Below, in pieces: positions 17,606-26,678 of a stretch of 64,000 bases of DNA. Origin of the DNA: Heliobacterium chlorum (GTDB lineage Bacteria; Bacillota; Desulfitobacteriia; Heliobacteriales; Heliobacteriaceae); assembly GCF_014502795.1 (NCBI RefSeq), contig NZ_JACVHF010000011.1:1-64000 (forward strand), given 5' to 3'. The notes beneath the pieces are model-generated. The model searched no databases. It was given only the letters and a program-made list of their open reading frames with translations, and was not told the DNA's origin. Every line of letters starts with the position of its first letter. The first letter of the stretch is position 1. A program made the position numbers and the translations under genes.

Positions 17606-19888
17606 CTAGATCAGGCCCTCTGCTTGGAATTTAGCGATCAGCCGCTGCGGTGTCATGGGCAGATCGTTGAATTTGACACCGGTCGCATCCAAAATGGCGT
17701 TGCGAATCGCCGGTGCCGGTGTAATCGCTGGCGGTTCCCCGAGGGCTTTCGCCCCGTAAGGACCTGTTGGCTCAAAGGTATTTACAAAGTGAGCCCCGAT
17801 TTCGGGCGTATCGAGGGCGGTCATCAGTTTATAATCGAGGAGGTTATGGATGAGCGGCTTCCCAGTCTTTGGATCGAAAAGCATCTGCTCATAGAGGGCA
17901 TAGCCTAATCCCATGCTCACGCCGCCGTGGACTTGACCTTCAGCCAATGTCGGGTTGACGATCGTACCGGAGTCGTGGATGTTGTAGATTTCGAGGATTT
18001 CCACCTTGCCTGTGAGAATGTCCACCTCCACTTCCACGAAGGTACAACCGAAGGCGAGGGCGTTCACGCGGGCGTTATTGGTCACATCCGCTGTAAAGGG
18101 CTTCGCATGGACCACATCGGTATGAGCGTCGAGTGCGATTTCAATCAAGGGAGTGATCTTTTCACCGTTGTGTTTGTAGACGATCCAGCCGTCAACGATG
18201 TCCATAACTTGGGCGGGAATATCGGTCATTCCCCAGGCGTATTCGAGGACTTTTGCTTTGATCTCTTCGGCGGCTTTACGGACAGCCATACCGGTGATGT
18301 AGGTCTGCCGGGAGGCGTAGGACCCGAGGTCGACGGGCGAGATATCGGTGTCTTGTTCTGAGAGGATATGTACCATCGATAGGGGAATTCCAATGGTCTC
18401 AGCGACCATTTGGCTGAACACAGTGTCGCTGCCCTGACCGATTTCGGTGGCACCGACTTGCAGTTGTACCGAGCCGTCTTCGTTCATGACGATGCGGGCC
18501 CCGGCAACCTCCAGCCCGACCGGGTGAGTTCCAGAGGCGTAGTTAAAACAAGCTACACCTAATCCGCGGCGCTTCGTGCCAGTTTGGTTCGCTTGAGCCG
18601 CTTTTTTTTCATCCCAACGGATCAATTCCTTGCCCTTTACCAGGCACTCTTTCAGGCCGTTGCTAAGGGCGACAATACCGTTTAAGGGATCTTTATGACC
18701 GGTTTCGGGAATATTTTTCAGGCGAATTTCCACGGGATCCATGTCTAAGGCCCGGGCGATATCATCGAGGTGGCTTTCCATGACGAACATGGCTTGGGGG
18801 ACGCCGTAGCCTCGCATGGCGCCGGCAGCAGGCATATTGGTGTATAAGGTTTTACAACTGTACTTGATCGCTTTTTGCCGGTACTGCTGGCGGAACTTGG
18901 TGCCGCAGTTGTTGGCGATGGACTGGCCGTGGGAAGCGTAGCCTCCGTTGAGGGAGATCGCTTCAAGATTCCGGAAGGACAACGTTCCATCCTTCGTGAC
19001 GCCGGTCTCGATGCGGAACTGGAAGGGATGACGGACCCGCGATGAGATGAAGGACTCTTCCCGGCTCAATTCCATCTTGACCGGCCGTCCGTGCACTTTC
19101 GTCGTCAAGAAAGCGACGAGCGGTTCAACGACCGTATCCTGTTTTCCGCCAAAACCGCCGCCGATGTAGGGCTTGATGACCCGAACTCGTCCCCAGGGGA
19201 TACCGAGGGCCTGACCAACGATCCGTCGGCAGATATGGGGGATCTGGGTCGATGAGACGACGACGATGCGGCCGTTTTCTTCCATATAGGCGTAGGCGCT
19301 GTAGTTTTCCATGGCACAGTGGGCGACGACTTGGGTGGAGAACTCGTCGACAAAGGTATGGTCTGATTCGGCCACCGCTTCTGCCATGTCGCCTACCTCA
19401 TAACCGCCTCGTCCCAGCACATTGCCGGTGCCTGCGTGAATCTCGGGTATCCCTGGCTGTAAGGCCGCTTCTGCCGTCAGGACCGGTGCATACTCTTCGT
19501 ACTCAACGTTGATGAGTTGACGCGCTTTTTCTGCTGTCAGTTCGTCGACCGCGATGACGGCGGCGATTTCGTCCCCCACGTAGCGAACACGGCGGGTTAA
19601 GAGGTTTCTATCGGCCACGTCCTGGTGGGAAGGATCCTTGGAGTAGGGGTGACCGGCTGTGGGGAAGGTGTGGGTAGGAACGTCTTCATACGTGATGACA
19701 GCGACGACACCAGGCAGTACTTTCGCTTTGCTCACATCGATGCTTTTGACCCAACCATTGGCGATGGTGCTTCGAAAAGCTTTGGCGTGGAGCATGCCGG
19801 GTACAAAGTGGTCGTCGACGTATTTGGCCGTGCCTTTTACTTTGGCGACGGCATCGACCCGTGTGATGCTGCGACCCACGATTTCCAT
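17606..19888 (-). CDS. xdhA: Xanthine dehydrogenase-family molybdopterin subunit
   Basis: A 760-residue catalytic subunit of a molybdenum hydroxylase, close in length to E. coli XdhA. Visible motifs: RYVGDEIAAVIA, GGGFGGKQD (about 240), GAMRGYGVPQA (about 360), QVGATEIGQGSDT and the catalytic-Glu region GAKALGEPPA near the C terminus. It would hydroxylate a purine ring position with water as oxygen donor. It forms an operon with xdhB and xdhC and is the second, separate-subunit dehydrogenase in the island; the paralogue at 6875-9436 is a fusion. GGGAGG lies 9 nt before the ATG. The exact purine substrate cannot be read from sequence. Confidence 0.93.
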   Translation of the reverse strand: MEIVGRSITRVDAVAKVKGTAKYVDDHFVPGMLHAKAFRSTIANGWVKSIDVSKAKVLPGVVAVITYEDVPTHTFPTAGHPYSKDPSHQDVADRNLLTRRVRYVGDEIAAVIAVDELTAEKARQLINVEYEEYAPVLTAEAALQPGIPEIHAGTGNVLGRGGYEVGDMAEAVAESDHTFVDEFSTQVVAHCAMENYSAYAYMEENGRIVVVSSTQIPHICRRIVGQALGIPWGRVRVIKPYIGGGFGGKQDTVVEPLVAFLTTKVHGRPVKMELSREESFISSRVRHPFQFRIETGVTKDGTLSFRNLEAISLNGGYASHGQSIANNCGTKFRQQYRQKAIKYSCKTLYTNMPAAGAMRGYGVPQAMFVMESHLDDIARALDMDPVEIRLKNIPETGHKDPLNGIVALSNGLKECLVKGKELIRWDEKKAAQANQTGTKRRGLGVACFNYASGTHPVGLEVAGARIVMNEDGSVQLQVGATEIGQGSDTVFSQMVAETIGIPLSMVHILSEQDTDISPVDLGSYASRQTYITGMAVRKAAEEIKAKVLEYAWGMTDIPAQVMDIVDGWIVYKHNGEKITPLIEIALDAHTDVVHAKPFTADVTNNARVNALAFGCTFVEVEVDILTGKVEILEIYNIHDSGTIVNPTLAEGQVHGGVSMGLGYALYEQMLFDPKTGKPLIHNLLDYKLMTALDTPEIGAHFVNTFEPTGPYGAKALGEPPAITPAPAIRNAILDATGVKFNDLPMTPQRLIAKFQAEGLI

Positions 19889-19929
19889 GCAGTCTTACCT
19901 CCCTGGATTTTTTGAACCTTGATGCAGTG

Positions 19930-20026
19930 TCTCAAGTTGAGATACTTTGGTGCATTTTGAAACGATTATGCTCTTGCTATTTCTTACGCACAGACAGCCA
20001 GGGCAATTCGTCTCATTTCGAGACGA
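19930..20026. promoter_or_regulatory. Two activator-site-like inverted repeats between the regulator gene and xdhA
   Basis: TCTCAAGTTGAGA (19930-19942) and TCGTCTCATTTCGAGACGA (20008-20026, perfect 7-bp arms) are the best copies of a motif recurring in this island. No good -24/-12 site was seen in the 177-bp gap. The sites may serve xdhA, autoregulate the regulator gene, or act at a distance. Confidence 0.55.
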
Positions 20027-20065
20027 GATTCTCGATTTAAGATTTCTGTCGGTTTGTGAGATTTT

Positions 20066-21838
20066 TTAAGAAAATAGTTTATGTTCGGCAATGTTGTACT
20101 CTTTGATCTTGCGATAGAGGGTGGCCCGGCTGATGCCGAGAAGATGAGCGGCATTATCCTTGCTTCCCTCCGATGTAGCTACCTGCAAGGCTTTAGCGAT
20201 CGCTTCCCTCTCTAAGGTTTTTAAGTGAAGGCAACTCTCCTGAGCTTTAACGGGCTCTTCCGTCTTAATCCGCTTGGGCAGATCTTTGACGGTGATGGAT
20301 CCGCCGATAGCCATGGTGACGGCATACTCGATGACGTTGGATAGCTCCCGCACGTTTCCTGGCCAGCTGTACTTGCTGAGCAGCAAGGCTGCATCGGGTG
20401 TCAGCCGGGTAACGTTTTTCCCGAGAACGGTACAGTAATGCTCCAAATAGTGCTCGATCAACAAGGGGATATCTTCGGGCCGTTCCCGCAGCGGGGGGAT
20501 GTTCAGGGGAATGACGCTCAACCGGTAATAGAGGTCTTCTCGGAATTCACCGCTCGCCACCATCTTTTCAAGATTTCGGTGGGTGGCCGCGATGACCCGG
20601 ACGTCGACAGGGGTCGACCGGGAGCTGCCTACTTTCTCCACGCGCCGTTCCTGGAGAACCCGTAATATTTTCACTTGCAGGTGCAAAGGCATGTCGCCGA
20701 TTTCATCTAAGAAGATCGTGCCGTTGTGGGCCAGTTCAAACTTGCCTAGTTTGCCGCCGCGCTTGGCCCCGGTGAAGGAGCCTTCCTCGTACCCGAAAAG
20801 TTCGCTTTCGAGGAGCGTCTCCGGGATGGCGCCGCAGTTGATGGCGATGAAGGAGTGTTGGCTTCGGGTGCTGCTCTGGTGGATCGCCCGGGCGAGCAGT
20901 TCCTTTCCGGTGCCGCTTTCGCCTTGAATCAACAAGGTCGAGTTCCCAGCAGCCACTTTGCAGGACAGCTCTTTCAGTTCCTTAATCTTGTTGCTTTCGC
21001 CGATGATCTGGGAAAACTCGGTGGCGATGTCGCTGACGGTGGTGTCTTTGACGAGGCGCTTGATCTCTTGCACATCTTTGAGGATGATGATGGCGCCTTC
21101 TACGGTCTCTTCACCGCCGTCGCCATGGATCGGCACGGCGTCACAGTACCACTGGGAGGGAGCCCGCCGTCCCTTGACCTGGCCGGAAAAGGGTTTCCCC
21201 TTCTCGATGGACTTCCAGAGTTTTTTCTCATCCATGATCTGGGATAGGGAGACTTCTTGCTCTGCCACCATGTCGGTCATCTGGGCGGCCAACTGGTTAT
21301 AATGAATGACTGTTTTTTCAGCATTGACTACCATCAGGCCGTCATTTAAGACATTTAACATGGTCTCTAACTGCCGGACGAGCGTTTCCCGTTGCTCTTT
21401 TTGTAGGTTCTCTTGCGTTTTGACAGCGATCAAGTCTGCCATCTTTTCCAAAAAGCGAAGCAGCGAATCCTTACGTCCGAGGAGCCGCTTCGCCTGTTCT
21501 ACTTCAAACCCGATGAGCCCAATGACCCCGACGGTGTCTCCCTCGATCCGGATCGGTACAGCCACCTCGGCTTTTTCAGAGCAGTTGCCTCGGGAGAGGC
21601 AGGGCTGGCAGAGTTCATGGTGACCCGGTTTATCGATGATGACTGGCTGGCCTGTTCGCAGGATGTGGCCGTAGACAAAGCCGTCTTTGAGTACGCGGCC
21701 ACGACCCTCTTTATAGCGCCCCGTACCGGCCACCCTCACCAGTTCTCGATCGGCGATTTCCACTTCGATCAGCAGCGCTTCGGCGATCGCTTCCGCCGTC
21801 TGCTGCACCGTTTCTTTAATATCGCGAAGGTTGTACAT
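20066..21838 (-). CDS. sigma54-dependent transcriptional activator (YgeV-like)
   Basis: A 590-residue enhancer-binding protein. The N-terminal 150 residues form a GAF-like sensor with a Cys triplet, CQPCLSRGNC, a possible Fe-S or metal site. A PAS-like domain follows (about 160-265). The AAA+ domain has Walker A GESGTGKE (306-313), the sigma54-contact loop as GSFTGA (353-358, Ser for the usual Ala) and Walker B TIFLDEIGD (374-382). The C terminus is a Fis-type helix-turn-helix, LGISRATLYRKIKEY. It sits between ygeX and xdhA, as ygeV does in E. coli. It is the obvious partner of the sigma54 promoters at 5036, 16044, 23254 and 23447. ATG 21838 follows GGAGGGG; an upstream extension lacks one. 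Confidence 0.92.
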   Translation of the reverse strand: MYNLRDIKETVQQTAEAIAEALLIEVEIADRELVRVAGTGRYKEGRGRVLKDGFVYGHILRTGQPVIIDKPGHHELCQPCLSRGNCSEKAEVAVPIRIEGDTVGVIGLIGFEVEQAKRLLGRKDSLLRFLEKMADLIAVKTQENLQKEQRETLVRQLETMLNVLNDGLMVVNAEKTVIHYNQLAAQMTDMVAEQEVSLSQIMDEKKLWKSIEKGKPFSGQVKGRRAPSQWYCDAVPIHGDGGEETVEGAIIILKDVQEIKRLVKDTTVSDIATEFSQIIGESNKIKELKELSCKVAAGNSTLLIQGESGTGKELLARAIHQSSTRSQHSFIAINCGAIPETLLESELFGYEEGSFTGAKRGGKLGKFELAHNGTIFLDEIGDMPLHLQVKILRVLQERRVEKVGSSRSTPVDVRVIAATHRNLEKMVASGEFREDLYYRLSVIPLNIPPLRERPEDIPLLIEHYLEHYCTVLGKNVTRLTPDAALLLSKYSWPGNVRELSNVIEYAVTMAIGGSITVKDLPKRIKTEEPVKAQESCLHLKTLEREAIAKALQVATSEGSKDNAAHLLGISRATLYRKIKEYNIAEHKLFS

Positions 21839-21991
21839 ATGCGGTCCCCTCCCGCCGTTTCCAAACCGTTCGTGCGTTTTTCCGTTCCACTGCTTTTGTT
21901 TGTTCAACTAAACACTAGCACGAACCACGCCGTTTGACCAGCGGGACATTTTGCATTTCGTATAATTTTGAGATTTTTTTCGCAGTTTGCG

Positions 21992-23215
21992 TCAATCCCG
22001 GGGAACAGGGCATTCACCGTCCCAGGCGATGCTTAGGTACTTGTTTGGATCGGTGTTTCCTTCGGTGCTAAAGAGCAGCACTCGTGAATCTGCGGTAAGT
22101 CCTAAGGCTTCCCGGGCTGCTTCATACTGCTTATCGAGCAAGAAGGTTTCGAGCAGGCCCAAGGTCACTGCACCCGATTCGCCGGAGACGACCCGGGGGT
22201 CTGTTCCTAAGGGGTTGCCCAGGATGCGCATGCCTTTGGCGGCGACCCAATCGGGGCAGGAGACAAACATGTCGCAGTAATCCCGGAGAATCTCCCAGCC
22301 GATCCGGTTCGGTTCACCGCAGGCTAATCCGGCCATGATGGTGGCCATATCGCCGCCAACGGCTCTCGGGTTACCGTCGCCAGCTAAGCCGGAACGGTAA
22401 AAACAATCGGCTTGATCAGGCTCAACGATGACCAGTTTGGGTCGGTCACCTTGGAAGATGTCTTGGAAAAATCCTTGCACCGCACCGGCCAGCGAGCCGA
22501 CTCCGGCTTGGACGAAGATGTGAGTCGGTTTCTCCACACCGATTAACTGCAGCTGTTCCAGCGCTTCCGCTGCCATCGTGCCATAACCTTGCATGATCCA
22601 GGTGGGAATCTCTTCGTACCCTTCCCAGGCTGTATCCTGCACGATGACCCACCCATGCTTTTCGGCCTGCTCGGCGGTCATCCGGACGGTATCGTCGTAG
22701 TTGGAATCGGTGATGCAAGCGTGGGCCCCTTCCTCCCGGATTTTCTCGAGGCGGTAGAGAGAAGAACCTTTCGGCATGTAGACGACCGACTTTTGCCGGA
22801 GTTGTTTCGCCGTCCATGCGACGCCCCGGCCGTGATTGCCGTCAGTCGTAGTAGCGAAGGTGATCTCGCCCAACTGACTTTTTACTTCCGGGGAAATGAG
22901 GACATGGTAAGGAAGTTCACCGATGTCCCGACCCAACCGTTTCGCCAAGTGGCGTGCGATGGCGTAAGATCCGCCTAAGACCTTAAATGCGTTGAGGCCG
23001 AAACGGTACGATTCATCTTTCACATAGACACCTGAAATGCCCAACGTTTTGGCTAGGCCCGTCAAATTTTGCAGCGGTGTGGCCGAGTATTCGGGGAAGC
23101 TCATATGAAATTGTTTGGCTTTGTGAATTTCCTTTCGACTGAGAAAGCTCGTTGAAGTGCCGGCATCGCCTGTTTTTTGCATTGAATTGCTTATCCAGTG
23201 AATGGTTGCGTCCAT
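21992..23215 (-). CDS. ygeX: Diaminopropionate ammonia-lyase
   Basis: A 407-residue fold-II PLP enzyme. It converts 2,3-diaminopropionate to pyruvate and two ammonia. The PLP lysine lies in GLNAFKVLGGSYA (Lys77), substrate-pocket residues in TTDGNHGRGVAW, and a glycine-rich phosphate loop in AGVGSLAGAVQG. Length and sequence features match E. coli YgeX (398 residues). In anaerobic urate breakdown it is thought to release the last nitrogen and give pyruvate for central metabolism. It is transcribed leftward from a sigma54 promoter at 23254-23272, divergently from ygfK. GAGGAGG lies 8 nt before the ATG. Confidence 0.93.
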   Translation of the reverse strand: MDATIHWISNSMQKTGDAGTSTSFLSRKEIHKAKQFHMSFPEYSATPLQNLTGLAKTLGISGVYVKDESYRFGLNAFKVLGGSYAIARHLAKRLGRDIGELPYHVLISPEVKSQLGEITFATTTDGNHGRGVAWTAKQLRQKSVVYMPKGSSLYRLEKIREEGAHACITDSNYDDTVRMTAEQAEKHGWVIVQDTAWEGYEEIPTWIMQGYGTMAAEALEQLQLIGVEKPTHIFVQAGVGSLAGAVQGFFQDIFQGDRPKLVIVEPDQADCFYRSGLAGDGNPRAVGGDMATIMAGLACGEPNRIGWEILRDYCDMFVSCPDWVAAKGMRILGNPLGTDPRVVSGESGAVTLGLLETFLLDKQYEAAREALGLTADSRVLLFSTEGNTDPNKYLSIAWDGECPVPRD

Positions 23216-23253
23216 GATGATTTCCTCCTCGGGGTGTTGATGTTTACTCTCTT

Positions 23254-23272
23254 ATGCAAGAATCGCGCCAAA
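23254..23272 (-). promoter_or_regulatory. sigma54 (-24/-12) promoter for ygeX
   Basis: The minus-strand sequence TTTGGCGCGATTCTTGCAT matches TGGCACG-N4-TTGCA with one mismatch (G for A). It lies about 40 bp upstream of the ygeX start. Confidence 0.72.
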
Positions 23273-23446
23273 GGGGTGAAGTACGTATCTCCACGGTGTT
23301 AACATTGTTCTAATTCGGGGTTGCATGACTCTGCTCGCTAAGGACTCCATCAATGCACCCCAGATTTTACTTAGTTTCCGAATAGCCACTTCGAATTGAA
23401 ACATGCGATAATGGATGAACAAGAAAACGATTGCAGTTTCTTGAAC

Positions 23447-23465
23447 TTGGCATAGTTCTTGCAGT
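23447..23465 (+). promoter_or_regulatory. sigma54 (-24/-12) promoter for ygfK-ssnA
   Basis: TTGGCATAGTTCTTGCAGT matches TGGCA-N6-TTGCA with T at the last -24 base. The expected start point near 23476 lies upstream of the ygfK start chosen here and rules out the longer reading frame that opens at 23459. Confidence 0.78.
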
Positions 23466-23512
23466 ACTTTCATAACCAAAGGCATTGTTGCTTTGATCAT
23501 CGCGAGGAGGGA

Positions 23513-26500
23513 ATGTCATTGGGAGACATGATGCGTCCGATTCCGTTTCGAGAACTGCTTCAACGGATATTCGAGGAGTATACAGCAGAGAGATCAATTT
23601 TCTCTTTGCCTGAGGAAAGCTTTTTTTGTAAAAGAGGCACGAAACAGGTTCGTTTTTTCGGAGAACCTTGTGAGACCGCTGTCGGCCCGGCTGCCGGCCC
23701 CCATACCCAGTTGGCCCAGAACATCGTTACATCATATTTGGCGGGAAGCCGATTTATTGAACTGAAAACGGTACAAGAAAAAGAACCGCCCGTGGCCAAA
23801 CCCTGCATCGATGCGGAAGACGAAGGGTTCAACACGGAATGGTCCTCTGAGTTTACCGTTGAAAAAGCTTATGAAGAATACATCAAGGCCTGGGTTGCCC
23901 TGCACCTGATTGAAGAGATCTTCGCCCTCCGGGCGAGCGATGAGCGCTCCTTCCTCTTTAATATGAGCGTCGGTTACAACATGGAAGGCATCTGTTCTCC
24001 CCGGATGAACCGGTATATCGATGATCTAAGAGATGCTTCCGATCACCCTTGCTTCATCCGCTGCTTGAACGAACTCGACTCGATCATAAAAGATGATAGC
24101 TTTTTTGCCGACACCGGTCTGGAAGGGCGACTTCCGGAGATTCAATCGCTGCCCGAACGAATCTCGCCGAAGGTATGCAAGTCTGTCACGTTGTCGACGA
24201 TGCATGGTTGCCCACCCGCCGAGATTGAGAAAATCTGCGCCTACATGATCACGGAAAAGAAAATGGAGACCTATGTCAAACTGAATCCTACGCTGCTCAC
24301 CTTTCCGGTAGTGCGCCAGGTTCTAGATAACCTCGGTTTCGATTATGTCGAACTGGCCCAAGAATCCTTCGATCATGATTTACAATATACTGACGCCGTT
24401 CCCATGCTGCACCGGCTGAAGCGATTGGCCCAGGAGCATGGGCGCTTCTTCGGCGTTAAACTGACGAACACCCTCGGTTCCGTCAACTTTAAAGGACGCC
24501 TTCCCGGCGGTGAAATGTACATGTCCGGCCGGGCCCTCTTCCCGATTTCGATTAACTTGGCCGCGAAAATCAGCAAGGAATTTAGCGGTGAAATGCCCAT
24601 CTCCTTCTCCGGCGGGATCAACGAACATAACATCGTCGATGTGTTCCAGACGGGCATCAAGCCTATCACCGTGGCGACAGACCTGCTCAAGCCGGGCGGG
24701 TACGGGCGCCTCGCCGCCATGGCCGCAAAGCTGGAGGACCTCGGTGGTTGGGCTGGGACCCGCATCGATGTGGATAAATTATCAGCCCTCGCCAAAAAAG
24801 CGTTGCAAGCCGACTTTACGCAAAAACAGTACCGGGGCACGGCGAAAGCGTCTATCAAGGGCCCACTGCCGCTCTTTGACTGTGCCGAGGCGCCTTGTAA
24901 AACCGCTTGTCCGATCCACCAAGACATCCCTGAATACATCCGCCTTGTCGGCGAAAAACGCTACGCCGAAGCCCTGGCGCTCATCTATGAGAAAAATGCC
25001 TTGCCATCGATCACCGGTCATATCTGTGACCATGCCTGCCAATACCACTGCACCCGCATGGATTACGAAGGCTGTGTCCTCATCCGGGAAATGAAGCGCA
25101 TCGCCGTCAAACGAGGCTTTGCAGAGTATCGCGAAAAATGGGCAGTGCCGGCCAAAAAGCATGCAGCCAAAGTGGCCGTCATGGGCGCCGGTCCCGCCGG
25201 TCTCGCCTCAGCCTATTTCTTGTCTCGGGAAGGCTTCGACGTGACCGTCTTTGAGCCCCGTCAATCGGCCGGCGGCACGGTCCGCCATGTGATCCCTCGC
25301 TTTCGAATCAGCGATGAAGCTATCGAAAGTGACATCCAATTCATCAAAGACCACGGTGTAAAATTCCACTTTGGTGCAGACCGCAGCCTGACGCCGGAAG
25401 CCCTGAAAGGGCACGGATTTACCTATGTCATCGTTGCCGTCGGCGCCGGTGCGGAAAAAGATTTCCCCCTTGAAAAGGTCTCCAGTTCCGTTCGGATCAT
25501 TTCAGCCTTGGAATTCCTGCAGCGCTACAACAGCGATCCGGCATCCTTGCAACTCGGCAAGCATGTAGCTGTCGTCGGTGCTGGCAATACGGCCATGGAC
25601 GCCAGCCGTACGGCCCTGAAACTGCCCGGTGTAGAATCATCGACAGTCATCTACCGCCGGACCGAAAAAGAAATGCCGGCCTACCGGGAAGAGTACGAAC
25701 TCGCCCTAGCCGACAAGGTGAAATTCCATTTTCTTTTGAATCCCGAATCCTTTGACGCTGACGGTACGCTCCGTTGCCGGGTGATGAAACTGGGACTACG
25801 GGACAGCAGTGGACGTAGAAAACCGGAAAAAACAGAAGAATTCCGCGCTCTCCCCGTCGATACGTTGATCACCGCCATCGGCGAAGATATCGATTACGCC
25901 TTATTACACCGTCTGGGACTCACTGTTTCCGACAAGATGCCGCCCGAGACGAACAAGCTCAATTGCGAAACGGTCCTTCAAGGGGTCTACCTCGTCGGTG
26001 ATGCTCACCGGGGTCCTTCCTCCATCGTCAACGGTATCGCTGACGGGCGCAAAGCCGCCGACGCCATCTGCCGCATCGAAGATCCTGCCTGGCAGCCAAG
26101 CCCTTTTACCCCTTCCCCGACCAGCGCGGAGCAGGTAACGCGAATCGCCGCTAAAAAACAAGGCCTCACCGCCCAGTCTGACGTTCCCGTGGAAGCCGGC
26201 AATGAGGTCAATCTCGCCGTAGGCGATAAGGAATATCATCGCTGCGTAGAATGCAACAGCGTCTGCAACAAGTGTGTGGAAGTCTGCCCGAACCGGGCCA
26301 ATGTGGCCGTACCGATGAGCAACGAAGGCGGATTCCGCAACTACTATCAGATCGTCCACATCGACGCTTACTGCAATGAATGCGGCAACTGCGCCAGCTT
26401 CTGCCCCTGGGAAGGGCGCCCTTATACCGATAAACCCACCTTGTTCAGCATGCGAAATGATTTTGAGGAAAGCCGTAACCCCGGCTTCTTTGTCGAAGGG

Positions 26501-26662
26501 GAGCAAATCCATGTTCGGCTGAACGGAGAAGTGCGCACCTTCGCCCTGGCGGACGGCACTTTCACCGCCGATGGCTGCGATGGAGAATGGAGCAAGCTGT
26601 CCCGACTCTTCGCGAAACTGTACCAAAACCGGCCGTCCCTCTTCGGGCATGTAGACGAGTAG
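23513..26662 (+). CDS. ygfK: YgfK: multidomain Fe-S flavoprotein oxidoreductase (putative selenate reductase subunit)
   Basis: A 1049-residue redox protein of the YgfK family. The first roughly 440 residues are dihydroorotate-dehydrogenase-like. The next part resembles the glutamate synthase small subunit: a Cys-rich segment (CAEAPCKTACP, then CDHACQYHC), an FAD motif VMGAGPAGLASAY and an NAD(P) motif VVGAGNTAMDAS. The C terminus has a ferredoxin-type region (CVECNSVCNKCVEVCP, CNECGNCASFCP). The 'selenate reductase' name is historical; the gene is part of the anaerobic urate set and may channel electrons to or from the molybdenum hydroxylases or reduce a purine intermediate. The ATG at 23513 is only 2 nt from AGGAGG. 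TTG 23519 is 8 nt from it and gives an LGDMMRPIPF N terminus like the E. coli protein, so it may be the real start. Confidence 0.9.
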   Translation: MSLGDMMRPIPFRELLQRIFEEYTAERSIFSLPEESFFCKRGTKQVRFFGEPCETAVGPAAGPHTQLAQNIVTSYLAGSRFIELKTVQEKEPPVAKPCIDAEDEGFNTEWSSEFTVEKAYEEYIKAWVALHLIEEIFALRASDERSFLFNMSVGYNMEGICSPRMNRYIDDLRDASDHPCFIRCLNELDSIIKDDSFFADTGLEGRLPEIQSLPERISPKVCKSVTLSTMHGCPPAEIEKICAYMITEKKMETYVKLNPTLLTFPVVRQVLDNLGFDYVELAQESFDHDLQYTDAVPMLHRLKRLAQEHGRFFGVKLTNTLGSVNFKGRLPGGEMYMSGRALFPISINLAAKISKEFSGEMPISFSGGINEHNIVDVFQTGIKPITVATDLLKPGGYGRLAAMAAKLEDLGGWAGTRIDVDKLSALAKKALQADFTQKQYRGTAKASIKGPLPLFDCAEAPCKTACPIHQDIPEYIRLVGEKRYAEALALIYEKNALPSITGHICDHACQYHCTRMDYEGCVLIREMKRIAVKRGFAEYREKWAVPAKKHAAKVAVMGAGPAGLASAYFLSREGFDVTVFEPRQSAGGTVRHVIPRFRISDEAIESDIQFIKDHGVKFHFGADRSLTPEALKGHGFTYVIVAVGAGAEKDFPLEKVSSSVRIISALEFLQRYNSDPASLQLGKHVAVVGAGNTAMDASRTALKLPGVESSTVIYRRTEKEMPAYREEYELALADKVKFHFLLNPESFDADGTLRCRVMKLGLRDSSGRRKPEKTEEFRALPVDTLITAIGEDIDYALLHRLGLTVSDKMPPETNKLNCETVLQGVYLVGDAHRGPSSIVNGIADGRKAADAICRIEDPAWQPSPFTPSPTSAEQVTRIAAKKQGLTAQSDVPVEAGNEVNLAVGDKEYHRCVECNSVCNKCVEVCPNRANVAVPMSNEGGFRNYYQIVHIDAYCNECGNCASFCPWEGRPYTDKPTLFSMRNDFEESRNPGFFVEGEQIHVRLNGEVRTFALADGTFTADGCDGEWSKLSRLFAKLYQNRPSLFGHVDE

Positions 26663-26678
26663 CAGGAGGTACTTCCCC

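Larger units (their letters stand above)
23216..23512. other. ygeX-ygfK divergent control region
   Basis: The region holds two opposed sigma54 promoters (listed separately). Midway lies an inverted repeat, GGGGTTGCAT (23317-23326) with ATGCACCCC (23353-23361), centred about 107 bp from the plus promoter and 67 bp from the minus promoter. It does not carry the TCTCA/TGAGA motif, so it may be a different activator's site. Confidence 0.5.
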
